64,000 bases of DNA from Chitinophagaceae bacterium (lineage in GTDB: Bacteria > Bacteroidota > Bacteroidia > Chitinophagales > Chitinophagaceae): contig JADKKJ010000011.1 of the NCBI GenBank assembly GCA_016720565.1, positions 558,001 to 622,000 of the forward strand, in the 5' to 3' direction. Each line of letters starts with the position of its first letter. The first letter of the stretch is position 1. Shown here piece after piece: positions 39,401 to 50,087 of the stretch. Under the pieces are notes generated by a model, which had not been told where the DNA came from, searched no databases, and worked only from the letters and a program-made list of their open reading frames with translations. The translations under genes were made by a program, and so were the position numbers.

Positions 39401-41098
39401 TGATGAGGAAAATGTAACATCAGATATGCAGAGTATTCTCGGAATGTGTGATTCACAGGGGGTGCCAAATCGTATGCTCCGATGGCATTATAGAAGTAAG
39501 CACGAATCGTTGATAAGTGTTTCCAATCATGAATTTTATGACAATAAGCTTATCGTTTTCCCAAGTCCAGGTACACGCGAAAGCATCGGGCTTATTCTGC
39601 ACCATTTAAAGGATACTGCTTATGATCGAGGAAAGACAAGGACAAATCCCAAAGAAGCCGAGGCGGTAGCAAATGCCGTTTTGGAACATGCAAGAAAATA
39701 TCCAAACCTTACATTGGGCGTTGTTGCATTCAGCTCAGCCCAGCGACAGGCAATACAGGATATTCTGGAAATAAAAAGAAGCGAATCCCCCGATATTGAA
39801 AACTTCTTCAGTAAACATAAACATGAGCCATTTTTTGTAAAGAATCTTGAAAATGTTCAGGGTGATGAAAGAGATGTTATTTTCATAAGTATAGGGTATG
39901 GGAAAACACAGGAAGGATATGTTTCTATGTCATTTGGTCCATTAAATAATGATGGGGGGGAGCGCAGGCTAAACGTATTGATTACGAGGGCAAAACTCAA
40001 ATGTGAAGTATTCACCAACTTATTAGCAGGTGATATCGATACCTCGCGATCTAATAAGTTCGGAATTAATGCCCTTAAGAATTTTCTGTATTTCGCAGAA
40101 CATGGAAGACTTAATTTAACCGCTGAAACTGGCAAGGAAGCAGATAGTCCTTTTGAAGAAATGGTGGCTTATGCCTTAGAAAGGCATGGATATATTGTCA
40201 GAAAACAAGTCGGTTCACATGGATTTTATTTAGATCTGGCTATTGTTGACCCTGAAAATCCTGGTCGCTATTTAATCGGAATAGAATGTGATGGAGCTAG
40301 TTACCATTCTGCCCGTTCTGCGAGAGACAGAGACAGACTTCGGCAACAGGTTCTGGAAGGAATAGGCTGGAAAATGCACAGGATATGGAGTACAGATTGG
40401 TTTAGAAATCCTGAGCAAGAATTAAAAAGAACTATTCAGGCTATTGAGATTGCAAAACAACAGCATGGCGAACAGGATAAGGAAGAGGAAGAAACAATAA
40501 TTACGCCAATTACTCCTTTAACCAGAGATGAATACGTTAACAGTGTAGAAACCAGCGTGAATTATACCTACGCACAGCTTTCCTCAAAAACTACTTCACA
40601 GGAGCTTCATACAATTGCACCAGGCAAACTTGCTTTATTGATTGAAGAAGTAGTAAATGTAGAAAGCCCAGTACACCTTGATGAAGTATTTAGGAGAATT
40701 GCAGAATCCTATGGAGTGTCTAGAGTCGGTTCCCGAATAAGGCAGCAGTTGATGATCGCTACAAAGGTTTGTACATCAAATAAGAAGACCCAAAAAAAAG
40801 GTGAGTTCTTATGGGCTACTGAAATGAGCGAACCAATTATTAGAGACCGTTCCGAATTTCAACCACAATACAAAAAGATCAGTTATGTGTCGCCCGAAGA
40901 ACTTTCTCTGGCTATTAAGAATATAGTCAACAATGCTGTGGCGATTAACAGGAGATAGCGATAATAAATACAGGTCGTGTCCTAGGATTTGGCAGAGTAA
41001 CAGAAGATATAAGAAATTCAATTGATACAATAATAAAATCCTTAATTACAAAAGGCGAAATTGCTTTAAATGGTGAAATATTGAAAGTAAATTCTTAA
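36435..41098 (+). CDS. DUF4011 - SF1 helicase - Vsr-like nuclease - DUF3320 protein (frameshift near C-terminus)
   Basis: This is a protein of about 1553 residues. The N-terminal DUF4011 begins KLESSRRELLDLGLRNPLLN. SF1 helicase motifs are Walker A GPPGTGKSQT (about 312), the DEAS box VFDEASQVRP (about 945), GDAKQLPPTSF, WHYRSKHESLIS, and NVLITRAK near 1180. A restriction-like domain follows (about 1237-1340): SPFEEMVAYALERHGYIV, then IGIECDGASYHSARSARDRD. DUF3320 closes the protein. The frame stops at 40958 (AACAGGAGATAG), but one extra G restores IAIINTGRVLGFGRV up to 41098. Such proteins occur in antiphage defence contexts. Confidence 0.88.
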
Positions 41099-41161
41099 AC
41101 CATTCCACTTTTTAGACGGTTTTTATAATCAAAATTTATTATGTGAAAAACATCATTGAAT

Positions 41162-41643
41162 TTATTTTTCCTCATTTAGAATATTCACAGGCTCCAGAAA
41201 TTTTTTCGGATCTACAATTGGCAGAATGACAGAGCCGAGAGATGTTCCTTGGGTTCTTGAAAAAACTATACCCCTTACCGTTGAAATACTAATACTAACC
41301 AAAGTGCTAACTAATAAATAATCTACTTCTGGGACCTTTTCGCCTTCTTTGGGTTCAGTATATTTTATAAAATCTTCCAAATTTTGAATTCTAAATACAA
41401 GCTCATGTGTATAGGAGCCTCTTTGGTCAAGTTCTGTACCATTTGAATCAATCGCTTGAATAAAAACAGATAACAAAACTCCAATTATATTTTGAGCTGA
41501 ATCCATGCCCCATTTAACCTCAAATGTAACTTGGTGGCCAGTGATTTGACCAGGCTCTAACTCGCTTGAACCGTCAATATTCCCTTGACAGTTTTAATAT
41601 TAAGCAAGTTGATTTTATCTGGATCAATTTTGTTTTGATTCAT
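41162..41643 (-). CDS. SecB-like protein, probable chaperone of a toxin-antitoxin-chaperone system (frameshift)
   Basis: Starting at ATG 41643 the joined sequence reads MNQNKIDPDKINLLNIKTVK, then, after a shift near 41583, SSELEPGQITGHQVTFEVKW, then the rest to residue about 160. Antiparallel strands (LLSVFIQAIDSNG, THELVFRIQNL) followed by a long helix (VDYLLVSTLVSISISTVRG) and a final ILPIVDPKKFLEPVN match the SecB fold and its conserved proline-rich end. The start overlaps the antitoxin stop (ATGA). The gene order toxin-antitoxin-SecB is that of TAC systems. Assigned from pattern and context only. Confidence 0.5.
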
Positions 41644-42085
41644 ACTATTTTCTCATTCTGGTTTACCATATTATCTGTATTCATTTGCACTACTTTTCCG
41701 TAATTTATTTGAGCAGTAGGGTAAGTTTCATTTTTAATTATGAACTGTTTTGATATTTCAAATATTTGAAATGGTGAATACTTATAAGTTTTTTGGGATG
41801 GCGTACAAATAATAGTGCACCCTAACGCAGCTTCCAATTTAGAAATAGAGCGTAATGTAAAATTATGCATGCCAGAAAGTAATTTGCTTACCTCTGCTTC
41901 TGACTTACCCATCTTTTCTGCAAGGTCTTTCTGCCTTATTCCCTTCCTTATTAAAACTTGCTGTAAATAATCAGCTATTTCAAGTGATTTATCTACAAAA
42001 TTTTACTCTCTTCAGGCATATTTTCTATTCCTGAATCAAATTCAGGCATATTAATCTGCCTAAGCATTTTCTTCTTCTTTACCAT
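41640..42085 (-). CDS. XRE-family antitoxin (HTH), one frameshift
   Basis: From ATG 42085 the protein begins VKKKKMLRQINMPEFD. A missing T near 42003 breaks it, after which it reads VDKSLEIADYLQQVLIRKG and an HTH (IRQKDLAEKMGKSEAEVSKL then LSGMHNFTLRSISKLEAALG). A C-terminal extension of 50 residues follows, in the place where TAC antitoxins carry their chaperone-addiction segment. It would repress its own operon and neutralise the upstream toxin. Confidence 0.68.
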
Positions 42086-42088
42086 GGT

Positions 42089-42595
42089 TTAAATTTCAAG
42101 ATTAAAATCCTCTTCTATTATAATTTCTTTATTATCAAGGTCCAATTCAATGTATCCTTCAAGTATCGCCTCGTTTATTTTTCTTGCAAGCTTATTAGCT
42201 AATCTAAAATGACTTGAACAATTAGGACAATTTTCTGGGTCCCGATTAGTCTTCCTACCTCCATTTAAAAGAATTACAATCTCCTCACATAAGCGAATAC
42301 AATAAAGCCTGAGGCCAAAATCATCAACATCCTCTGTTTCTATAATATAAAATGGTGGTGGAAGCCTTTCTGCAGCCCTTTCCGGTTTAAAGAAATTAGG
42401 TTTAGCGCCATGAATTTGTCCAATATGCTGGATAAATCTTCTGATTTCGTTTAATTCAAACTCATCTTTTTCATTTTCACTCATTCTCTTTTGAAAGTCC
42501 TCAAATTCTGTGAGTACACTGTCATTTAAATAGACCGTATACCAGGCGGTCTTTTTAAATTGGAGGTTTGCTATCGGGACAATTTCAACAATCAA
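42089..42595 (-). CDS. RelE/HigB-like toxin candidate with zinc-ribbon-like insert
   Basis: This 168-residue first gene lies 3 bp before the antitoxin gene. The core resembles HigB/Gp49-like ribonucleases: EIRRFIQHIGQIHGAKPNFF, then a beta strand pair ending LRLYCIRLCEEIVILLNGGR. A CPNCSSHFRLANKLARKINE segment follows. It is longer than typical HigB (about 100). Toxicity is inferred from the pairing with an XRE antitoxin and a SecB-like gene; catalytic residues cannot be fixed by eye. Confidence 0.5.
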   Translation of the reverse strand: MIVEIVPIANLQFKKTAWYTVYLNDSVLTEFEDFQKRMSENEKDEFELNEIRRFIQHIGQIHGAKPNFFKPERAAERLPPPFYIIETEDVDDFGLRLYCIRLCEEIVILLNGGRKTNRDPENCPNCSSHFRLANKLARKINEAILEGYIELDLDNKEIIIEEDFNLEI

Positions 42596-42708
42596 GTTAA
42601 CTTATAAGTTAAGACAAACATAGGGCCAATTTTACAATTAACCAATGCCTGTTTAGTTAAATAATTTTATTGTGCTATAATGCTTATTATCAATGTCTTA
42701 ATAGCAAA

Positions 42709-44208
42709 TCACCCCCTCAACCTCCCCAACACCTCCCTAAACGCCTCCACCCCAGCCTCTAGATTCTCAATGATCTCCTCTGCTAAAACATCTGGATCAG
42801 GTAAATTGTCCAAGTCGGTGAGGCTTTTATCCTTGAGCCAGGTAATATCCAGACTGGTCTTGTCGCGCTCTACAATCTGATCATAGGTGAATCGGCGCCA
42901 GCGGCCCTCGGGATTTGTATCAGGATGATAGGTCTCCTTGCGTTTATGGATGTTCTTTGGATTATAACAGGTTATAAAATCCTTCAGGTCTTCCAGCTTG
43001 AGCGGACTCTTCTTTAAAGTAAAATGTATGTTTGTCCGGAAATCGTAGAACCAGATCTCTTTGGTCTGGGCGGTCTTGCTGGCAGGCTTGTTATCGAAGA
43101 ACAACACATTGGCCTTTACGCCTTGCTTGTAAAATATACCGGTGGGCAAACGTAATATAGTATGAAGGTTGGTGGTCTCCAGCAGTTTCTTACGGACGGT
43201 CTCTCCCACTCCTCCTTCAAATAACACATTATCTGGCAGTACCACCGCTGCCTTACCATCCGATTTCAGCATGGTCTTTATATGCTGCAGGAAGTTGAGC
43301 TGCTTGTTGCTGGTAGTGACATAAAAATCCTGGCGGTTATAGGTAAGATCTTCTGAATCCAGTTCTCCTTCTTCGTTGGTGAAGGTCATGCTGCTTTTCT
43401 TACCGAATGGTGGATTGGCCAGCACGTAATCTACCCGGTAGCCAGGATCAGAGATCAGGGCATCAGCAGGTGAGATAAAACTATCTGCCTCAAAATCTCC
43501 GATGTTATGCAGGAAGAGATTCATCAATGCCATACGACGGGTAGCAGCCACGATCTCATTTCCATAAAATGTTTTCATTTTAAGAAACTGCTTCTGCTGC
43601 TTATCTAATGCATAGTTGGAGGGATTGGCAATAAAATCATAGGCTGCCAAAAAGAATCCGCCAGTACCACAAGCTGGGTCTGCAATGGTTTTGTTTGGCT
43701 CCGGCCTTACGCATTCTACCATGGCGCGTATCAGGGCACGGGGGGTAAAATACTGCCCGGCGCCGCTCTTGGTATCTTCCGCATTCTTTTCCAATAAACC
43801 TTCATAGATCTTTCCTTTAATGTCTGCTCCCATCGTGCTCCACTGCTCCTTATCGATCATATCGATCAGCTTGAACAGTTTTGCCGGGTCTTGTATCTTA
43901 TTCTGGCTCTTGGTGAAGATCTGTCCCAGAAAGCCTTTGGCATTGGAAAGTTCTCTTAAGGTAGTAGTATAATGTACTTCCAGTTCTGCCCCACGTTTAT
44001 CCGTCAACTCCTGCCAGTTATATTTTTTAGGAATTGGCATGGGGCGGTTATAGGGTGGCTTGCTAAACTCATCAGCCATTTTTAAAAACAGCAGATAAGT
44101 TAGTTGCTCGAGGTAATCTCCATAGCCTACACCGTCGTCTCTGAGTACCGTGGCAAAACTCCAAACCTTGCTAATTATACTGGACGTATTATTCTGTTCG
44201 TTGCTCAT
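42709..44208 (-). CDS. hsdM: Type I restriction-modification methyltransferase subunit HsdM
   Basis: This N6-adenine methyltransferase has 499 residues from ATG 44208 (MSNEQNNTSSIISKVWSFAT); the longer in-frame extension overlaps the HNH gene and is unlikely. The N-terminal helical domain (YLEQLTYLLFLKMADEF) is followed by SAM motif DPACGTGGFFLAAYDF and catalytic NPPFGKKSS. The C-terminal helices end at the stop. It methylates host DNA with HsdS and forms the restriction complex with HsdR. The gene is intact and lies 26 bp after the HNH gene. Confidence 0.95.
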   Translation of the reverse strand: MSNEQNNTSSIISKVWSFATVLRDDGVGYGDYLEQLTYLLFLKMADEFSKPPYNRPMPIPKKYNWQELTDKRGAELEVHYTTTLRELSNAKGFLGQIFTKSQNKIQDPAKLFKLIDMIDKEQWSTMGADIKGKIYEGLLEKNAEDTKSGAGQYFTPRALIRAMVECVRPEPNKTIADPACGTGGFFLAAYDFIANPSNYALDKQQKQFLKMKTFYGNEIVAATRRMALMNLFLHNIGDFEADSFISPADALISDPGYRVDYVLANPPFGKKSSMTFTNEEGELDSEDLTYNRQDFYVTTSNKQLNFLQHIKTMLKSDGKAAVVLPDNVLFEGGVGETVRKKLLETTNLHTILRLPTGIFYKQGVKANVLFFDNKPASKTAQTKEIWFYDFRTNIHFTLKKSPLKLEDLKDFITCYNPKNIHKRKETYHPDTNPEGRWRRFTYDQIVERDKTSLDITWLKDKSLTDLDNLPDPDVLAEEIIENLEAGVEAFREVLGRLRG

Positions 44209-44233
44209 TAATCTATGTTTTGCAAAATTGACC

Positions 44234-44650
44234 TTAAAGCTGCACCAATGGCCAGTCCAATTGGTCTGAATTCTGTTTCCGTAAAAAATTTGACTTGGCA
44301 TTATTGCACCAATAACAGCACCAGACCAAATTGTTTAAATTGTCATAATTCTCCCGAGGATCTCTCCTGTCTAATTCAAGCCTTTTTCCCCTTTTACCAC
44401 CTCTTGTTGCATTAAATCTTGGGCCAGCTATTTGAGCATCATAAAGTCTTTTTGTCTCTTCATTTGTTATTCCGCAATAATTACACCCCCGGTTAAACTC
44501 TTCAATATCAAACCATGCAACAAAGTGCTCTAATGATATTGTTTCAAATCCATCTCTTATTTTTTCAATAACGTCACCCTTCTTTTTGGTTTTAAGTTCA
44601 ATCTTCCTTCTTTTCCTAGAAAACACTTCTTTAAGTTCATCATTTGTCAT
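44234..44650 (-). CDS. HNH endonuclease-like protein inside the type I locus
   Basis: This 138-residue protein has CNYCGITNEETKRLYDAQI with the pair CxxC, then KRLELDRRDPRENYDNLNN and LVWCCYWCNNAKSN. The second CxxC and the Asn-rich end fit an HNH/McrA-like fold, in which LELDRRDP takes the place of the catalytic LEVDHI, so His is replaced by Arg. Activity is therefore uncertain. It overlaps hsdS by 4 bp and sits between hsdS and hsdM, an unusual addition to a type I operon. Confidence 0.7.
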   Translation of the reverse strand: MTNDELKEVFSRKRRKIELKTKKKGDVIEKIRDGFETISLEHFVAWFDIEEFNRGCNYCGITNEETKRLYDAQIAGPRFNATRGGKRGKRLELDRRDPRENYDNLNNLVWCCYWCNNAKSNFLRKQNSDQLDWPLVQL

Positions 44651-45959
44651 AATGCTGAAGTTTTTGATCGCTTACTTTTTACTGAGTCCGCTTCTATTCG
44701 ATTTGCCTGGACTCTTTCCAATAAAAAAGATGCAGCTTCGTCTGATTGGTCTTGATTAGATAGTTTTCCCTCAAATGCTCTTTTCAAAATACTCTGACGT
44801 AAAGCCGTTGCTATTTCAAAATTTTCTTCTATTGATTCCTCAATTTTATCACAAACTGAAAGTCTGGAATCTATTTCATTCATTATCTCTTTTTGCTTTT
44901 TAATATCAGGAATTAAAATATCCAGCTTCGAATATTCACCAACATTGAGATGTTTTTGAGCAACCCCCCGAGTTTTTTGAGTAAACATGCCCTTACCTAG
45001 GGGCGAATTATTAAAAGCACATAAATAATCTGACAAAATAATTTTTGTTGGTTCGCAATTAAGACATCAATAGCGTTACACCCATCAAATTTCTTTGGGA
45101 CCACACAGGATGCCAGGATAACCTGTGCGCACCAACAATACATCGCCTTCAAAAACTTTTGTTCTGTGATTTTGATTGTTTCCTTCTCGCTAAAATATAC
45201 CCAATCAGAATCATTGACTCGGAATTCTCTAACATTGGCAGACCTAAATACTGGAACACCCTTTCCACTTTTAGCATAAAAAACAGAAGGTTTTATTACT
45301 ATCCCAACTTTTATGTTATGGCAAGTTTCCCTAATGGAATACTTATTCCAACCTAATGGAACTTCCCCATCGGCCAATTCGGGGTTTGTCAACCTCCCCT
45401 CAAACGCCCATTTCAACACCGCCTGCCTGTACACCTTCAACTGCTGCCGGGCAGTCTGCAGCATTTCAATGCCTTTGTCCAACTCACTGAACAACTCTTC
45501 TATTTTGGCGACAATGCGGTGCTGTTCGGCGAGGGTGGGATTGGAAATGGAAAATTCCAAACTAATTCTGGGTCTACATGGGGAATTCCCGTTCCCTTCG
45601 CCCTTGTATTAATTAGTAAAAACTTTGATTGTAAAAAAAGTAATTTATGCGTATTCATGGCAAATTCTGGAAAAGTCAATTTTACTAATGTGCTGCCTAA
45701 TGCTCCTTTTAGCCTTTCCTATATATCCAGCCTAGCACCATCCCACACCATTAAAAAATCATTATCCTCACAAATCACACAACCTATACCATCGGTATAC
45801 TCTTCAATATGACCAGTTTCAAATGCTCGGAATATTAACATGGGATGCTATGCTTTTAGTTTTTTCCCCTGGATGAAGATTTAGCTTTTTACCTTTTTGA
45901 TAAGTTACAAATTGCCCAAGTTTTATTAACTGCCATGAGCTTGGAATAGAATTGTTCAT
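44647..45959 (-). pseudogene. hsdS: Type I specificity subunit HsdS, several frameshifts
   Basis: HsdS recognises the target sequence. From ATG 45959 (overlapping the hsdR stop) one reads SIPSSWQLIKLGQFVTYQKG, then AFETGHIEEYTDG, CEDNDFLMVWDGAR and LKGALGSTLVKLTFP, forming the first target-recognition domain across shifts. NPTLAEQHRIVAKIEELFSE is the first conserved spacer helix. A second domain (IRETCHNIKVGIV...) and the end spacer IKKQKEIMNEIDSRLSVCDK follow. Shifts lie near 45840, 45745, 45600-45560 and 45020. The two-TRD, two-helix plan is complete once repaired. Confidence 0.78.
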
Positions 45960-48743
45960 TACGCTGCTAATACCTCATTTAATTCTTCAATAATTGTTTC
46001 CATATCAGTTCCGAACAATTGCCACATTTTTCCTCTTCCTCCCATGGCATCAAATGGAGTATAATCCAGATCTTCGGTATTCAGATGCACACTGGTGGCA
46101 ATATGGTCTCTTATTAAATAAAGCCATTGCATCTGCTCGGGGCTGAACTTATAAGTATTGCCCTGCTGCTTTTTCCAAACCCAGTCTGCAAAATTCTTAT
46201 CCACCGTTTTATCAAATGGCATCAGCGAAGGATCAATACCCGCCACCCTCCTGATCAACGATACCAGGGCAATCAGTTCATTTTTTGGCTGACCGGCTAC
46301 TGATTCCAGTTGCTCATAGGCTTTCCAGAGCTTCAATGGCGCCAATGCAGGTTTGTTTCGGATGATCTGTTCACTGAGGTCCTTCAGCATTTTATAGGTC
46401 AGTTCCCTTCTGCGGTAAGGCTGATCATAAAATATCTGCAAGGCCGTGATCTCGTCTTTATGTGATTCGATCCAGACTTTAAAGTCATTCACCAGTTGTT
46501 CTGATTCAGCCTGCTGATCTTTCACCCAGCCGCTTTTAGCAACCGTATCCAGGTTCACCGTATCAATGATCTGGTCGTACTTACGGCGAACATCGACTAT
46601 AAAATCTCTTAGTTCCGGATTATGAAAAATAGCCACTGTACTTTCTAATATAGCCTCATGCTGTTTTTAAGCAATTCTTCTATCTGCTGATCACTGGCAT
46701 CCTTATGAGAAGCCCTGAGATCTTCTTCCAAGGTTTCCCTTGTATCAGGATCATGCGCATATAATAAATTCCTTACTACTTCCGGATATGCCTTTACCAT
46801 TGGCTTTTTCTTCAAAGCTTTTTCTCGTGCTCATTGATCTGTTTATCCAATCGCAACAAACGGTTAGCCAGGGTCGACATCATTTCTTCGCTTCTGTCAC
46901 CCACCGCTATACGTTGTAATACTTCCTTTAGTGAAACTGTCGGTGCTTTTTCCAGCGGACGGCTATCCGTTTTCTGTGATTGCTCTACCCCAATAGCATC
47001 AATGATCACAAAATGGTCTTTGGCAAATTTGGCGGAAGGTGTTCCCTTGGCTCGCAGTTCATCCAGGCCGCATGTACGTGTACCCCTCCCTTTCATTTGC
47101 TCGTAATAACTGCGGCTCTTTACATCCCGCATAAACAACAATACTTCCAGGGGACGAATATCTGTACCCGTAGCGATCATATCTACTGTTACTGCAATAC
47201 GCGGATAATAATCATTCCTGAACTGGGAGAGAATGGTCTTTGGATCCTCGTCACTCTGGTAAGTGATCTTTTTACAGAAATCACTACGCTCATCAAACTC
47301 CTCTCTTATAATATCTATAATATCTTCCGCATGGCTATCCGTTTTAGCGAATACCAGCATTTTTGGTACTTCAAAATTTCCTTTTTCATCCACCCGGTCG
47401 GGGAACATGGAAGGCAGCTTGTTCTTTACCTCCCGGATAATAGCGCGAATTGTACTAGGGTTAACAATATCCCGATCCAGCTGCTTGCCGGAATACTCTA
47501 CATCTTCATCTACCGTGCTCCAGAATTTCTTTCGAGTCAGTCTCTCCCTTCTATCCACCTGCTCCCCAATTTTCAGGGAAGCCCCTTCTTTGGAGATCTG
47601 CGTTTCGATGCTATATACATTATAGGGGACCAGTACCCCATCGATCACCGCTTTTTCATAGCCATAATCAGAAACCACATTCTGGTTAAAATATCCAAAC
47701 GTGCGATTATCAGGGGTGGCGGTCAACCCCACCTGGAAAGCATCAAAATAATCCAGCACCTGCTTCCATAAATTATAAATGCTGCGATGACATTCATCGA
47801 TCACGATATAATCAAAATATTCGATCGGTAGTTTATTGCTGTAAACAACAGGCAATGGTTCCTTAGCGTAAGATTTTTGCTCGTTTGGGTTCTCCTGTTC
47901 AGCACTTTCATCCAGTTCTACTCCTTTTCAAATACTGTAGAGCCGTTGGATAGTTGAAATATATACCTGGCTGTCATCCGGAATAAAAGAACTGGTCAAC
48001 CGGCTTACTCCATAGAGTTCAGGGAAAAGTCGGTTATCATCCTGCGGCTGGTATTTTCGAAACTCCCCTTCAGCCTGTTCGCCCAGGTTCCTGGTATCTA
48101 CCAGAAAAAGTATCCTTTCTGCTCTAACGTGTTTTAATAAACGATATACAGAAGTGATAGCTGTAAAAGTCTTTCCCGATCCGGTGGCCATTTGCACCAG
48201 GGCCTTGGGCCTTCCTTTTCTAAAAGAAATCTCCAGGTTATTGATCGCATCGATCTGGCAGTCACGGAGACCGGAAGTATCCAGTGCCGGAAAATTATCC
48301 GCCATGCGTTTTCGAAGGGAAGCTTTGCGCAGCCATTTAGCCAGTGTCTCAGGACGGTGAAATCCAAAAACCTCCCGGTAGCGGGGGCTAGGATCCCGGG
48401 TATCAGCAAACCGGGTGATGGCACCCGTGCTCAGGTAGAGAAAAGGCAGGGGTTCATTATCAATATATTTCAGCTTAGCCTTGGCATATCCTTCCAGCTG
48501 GTTTTCATGCATGGAAAAACGAACACCTTCATCCTCTCTTTTCGCTTCAATAATACCCACCGGCTTTTTATCTACAAACAGCACATAATCTGCGGGTCCA
48601 ACCTCTGTACTATACTCCCTCACGGCTATACCGCTACCCGCTCCCAGGTTGAGACTGCTTTTAGGCTGAATGATCCAGCCGCAGGCCTCAAGCTGCCGGT
48701 CGATATTATCGCGGGCAAGTTGTTCGGGGTTTTGGTTTGGCAT
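45959..48743 (-). pseudogene. hsdR: Type I restriction subunit HsdR (EcoEI-type), three frameshifts
   Basis: HsdR is the ATP-dependent translocase and nuclease. Its N-terminal nuclease part has GPADYVLFVDKKPVGIIEAK (D...ExK). The motor has MATGSGKTFTA (Walker A), IDECHRSIYN (DECH), TGTDIRPLEVLLFMRD and MKGRGTRTCG. The EcoEI_R_C-type C-terminus includes FAKDHFVIIDAIG and, later, VDVRRKYDQIIDTVNLD. Shifts near 47930, 46820 and 46670 split it; the intervening peptides (EQENPNEQKSYAKEPLP and AYPEVVRNLLYAHDPDTRET) bridge the parts. Overlaps hsdS by 1 codon. Confidence 0.85.
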
Positions 48744-48918
48744 GGTGAAGCAAGGACAAGGTTAAGGTTGAGAAAGGATAAACCAAATATACAAATACTT
48801 GGTTAAAGGGAAGATAGCATTGAACCTATAAAGTAAGAGGGAATATTATAAATTCTCATACCAATACAGTAACTTTCTCTACGTTAAATAACATACTTCC
48901 ACCACTTCTTTGTATCAA

Positions 48919-49377
48919 ATGCTTCAGCTATTTCCTGACGAAAAGCAAATTGAATTACCTCCCAAATTAAAAGGAGTGATACTTACTACACATCGTATAG
49001 CCTATGAACATACAAGCTGGGGGCGAGCATATAATCAAAGTATAATGTTAGAGCATATTACCTCCAATGAAAATAATTTTAAATCCCAACTATGGCTCTT
49101 GATATTAGGTGGAATCTTCTTTGCTATGGGCCTAATTACTGCTGCCAGAGGCATATATGAACCTTTAAAGCTTGAATTTTCAGTCGCCTTAATTAGTGCA
49201 TTAATTTATTGGTTAACAAAATCTAATACTATTCAGATAGGTTCTCCAAGCACAATGATGTCCATACCCGCCAAAAGCCTGAAAAGAGAGGATGTACTCG
49301 CTTTTCTAAACCTTGTTGAACAGACCAAGCACAAAAGAATATTGGCATTAGTAGAAATAAAACAAATGGCTAATTGA
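48919..49377 (+). CDS. Small membrane protein with PH-like N-terminal and two helices
   Basis: This is a protein of about 152 residues. The first 45 residues (PPKLKGVILTTHRIAYEHTS) look like a small PH-type beta domain. A helical pair follows (LWLLILGGIFFAMGLITAA and EFSVALISALIYWLTKS), and a C-terminal soluble helix ends EDVLAFLNLVEQTKHKR. Its stop overlaps the TTG start of the next gene, so it is translationally coupled to the Nmad3 pair. Function unknown. Confidence 0.6.
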   Translation: MLQLFPDEKQIELPPKLKGVILTTHRIAYEHTSWGRAYNQSIMLEHITSNENNFKSQLWLLILGGIFFAMGLITAARGIYEPLKLEFSVALISALIYWLTKSNTIQIGSPSTMMSIPAKSLKREDVLAFLNLVEQTKHKRILALVEIKQMAN

Positions 49378-50087
49378 CAATTAGTGTATTTCATAGCATT
49401 TCAAGAGAAAACAAAGTCCTGCTAAGAGGCCATATCCGAACCATCAAGCGCGATCACACTTGGGAAATAACCAACAAAACGATTTATGGACTCTGTAAAA
49501 AATATCCAGATCATGAAAAGACAGAGGAGATCGTTGCCAAGGTAATTATTATTGGAAGAGTTTATGCTGCAGCACTAGAAAGAGGAAAAGCCACAAGGCA
49601 CGGAAAGGGTGATAATTTTTACCGAATAGCAGTCCCAGCTATAATGAGGAAGTTTTTTAGTTCCCCCGTAACAAAAAATATAATTGCAAAAATAAGAAAC
49701 AAAAACACGCCCGAAGATGCAATCCATTTACATAATCAATTAATGAAAAGGCTAAAGCCACTTCGGAAAATGAATAAAGTTTCGTTTGTCAGTAAATACC
49801 TTCACTTCCACTTCCCTAAATCCTATTATATCTATGATTCCAGGGCAAACGTAGGGCTACCTATAGTTGAAAAACTATTTGATAGAAGAATTGAAATTAA
49901 TAAAACGCTTAAAAAGACAACCAAATACGGCCAATTCTATACCAAATCTGAATTTGCTCGAAATCTTATTCAGAAATCGTTAAACATCAAATTGTCACAT
50001 CGAGAATTTGATAGTTTGTTGTTATTTATCTCCTCAAAAGTTAAAAAGACACGCTGTGAAAATAATAATAAGCAGAAAAGGTCTTGA
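49374..50087 (+). CDS. Hypothetical partner of Nmad3 protein, 237 residues
   Basis: A stop lies directly upstream of the TTG at 49374 in frame and no early ATG exists, so TTG is the likely start. The protein is basic and helical (AAALERGKATRHGKGDNFYR, NTPEDAIHLHNQLMKRL), with a conserved-looking block SFVSKYLHFHFPKSYYIYDS. It has no Walker or metal motif. It overlaps the next gene by 32 bp. I have seen the order of this block next to Nmad3 genes in other genomes but do not know a function. Confidence 0.6.
   Translation: MTISVFHSISRENKVLLRGHIRTIKRDHTWEITNKTIYGLCKKYPDHEKTEEIVAKVIIIGRVYAAALERGKATRHGKGDNFYRIAVPAIMRKFFSSPVTKNIIAKIRNKNTPEDAIHLHNQLMKRLKPLRKMNKVSFVSKYLHFHFPKSYYIYDSRANVGLPIVEKLFDRRIEINKTLKKTTKYGQFYTKSEFARNLIQKSLNIKLSHREFDSLLLFISSKVKKTRCENNNKQKRS

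Noticed and set aside
49374..50087. HhH-GPD glycosylase
   Set aside because: The helical sequence lacks a clear hairpin-helix-hairpin Gly motif and catalytic Asp, so the gene is left unknown.
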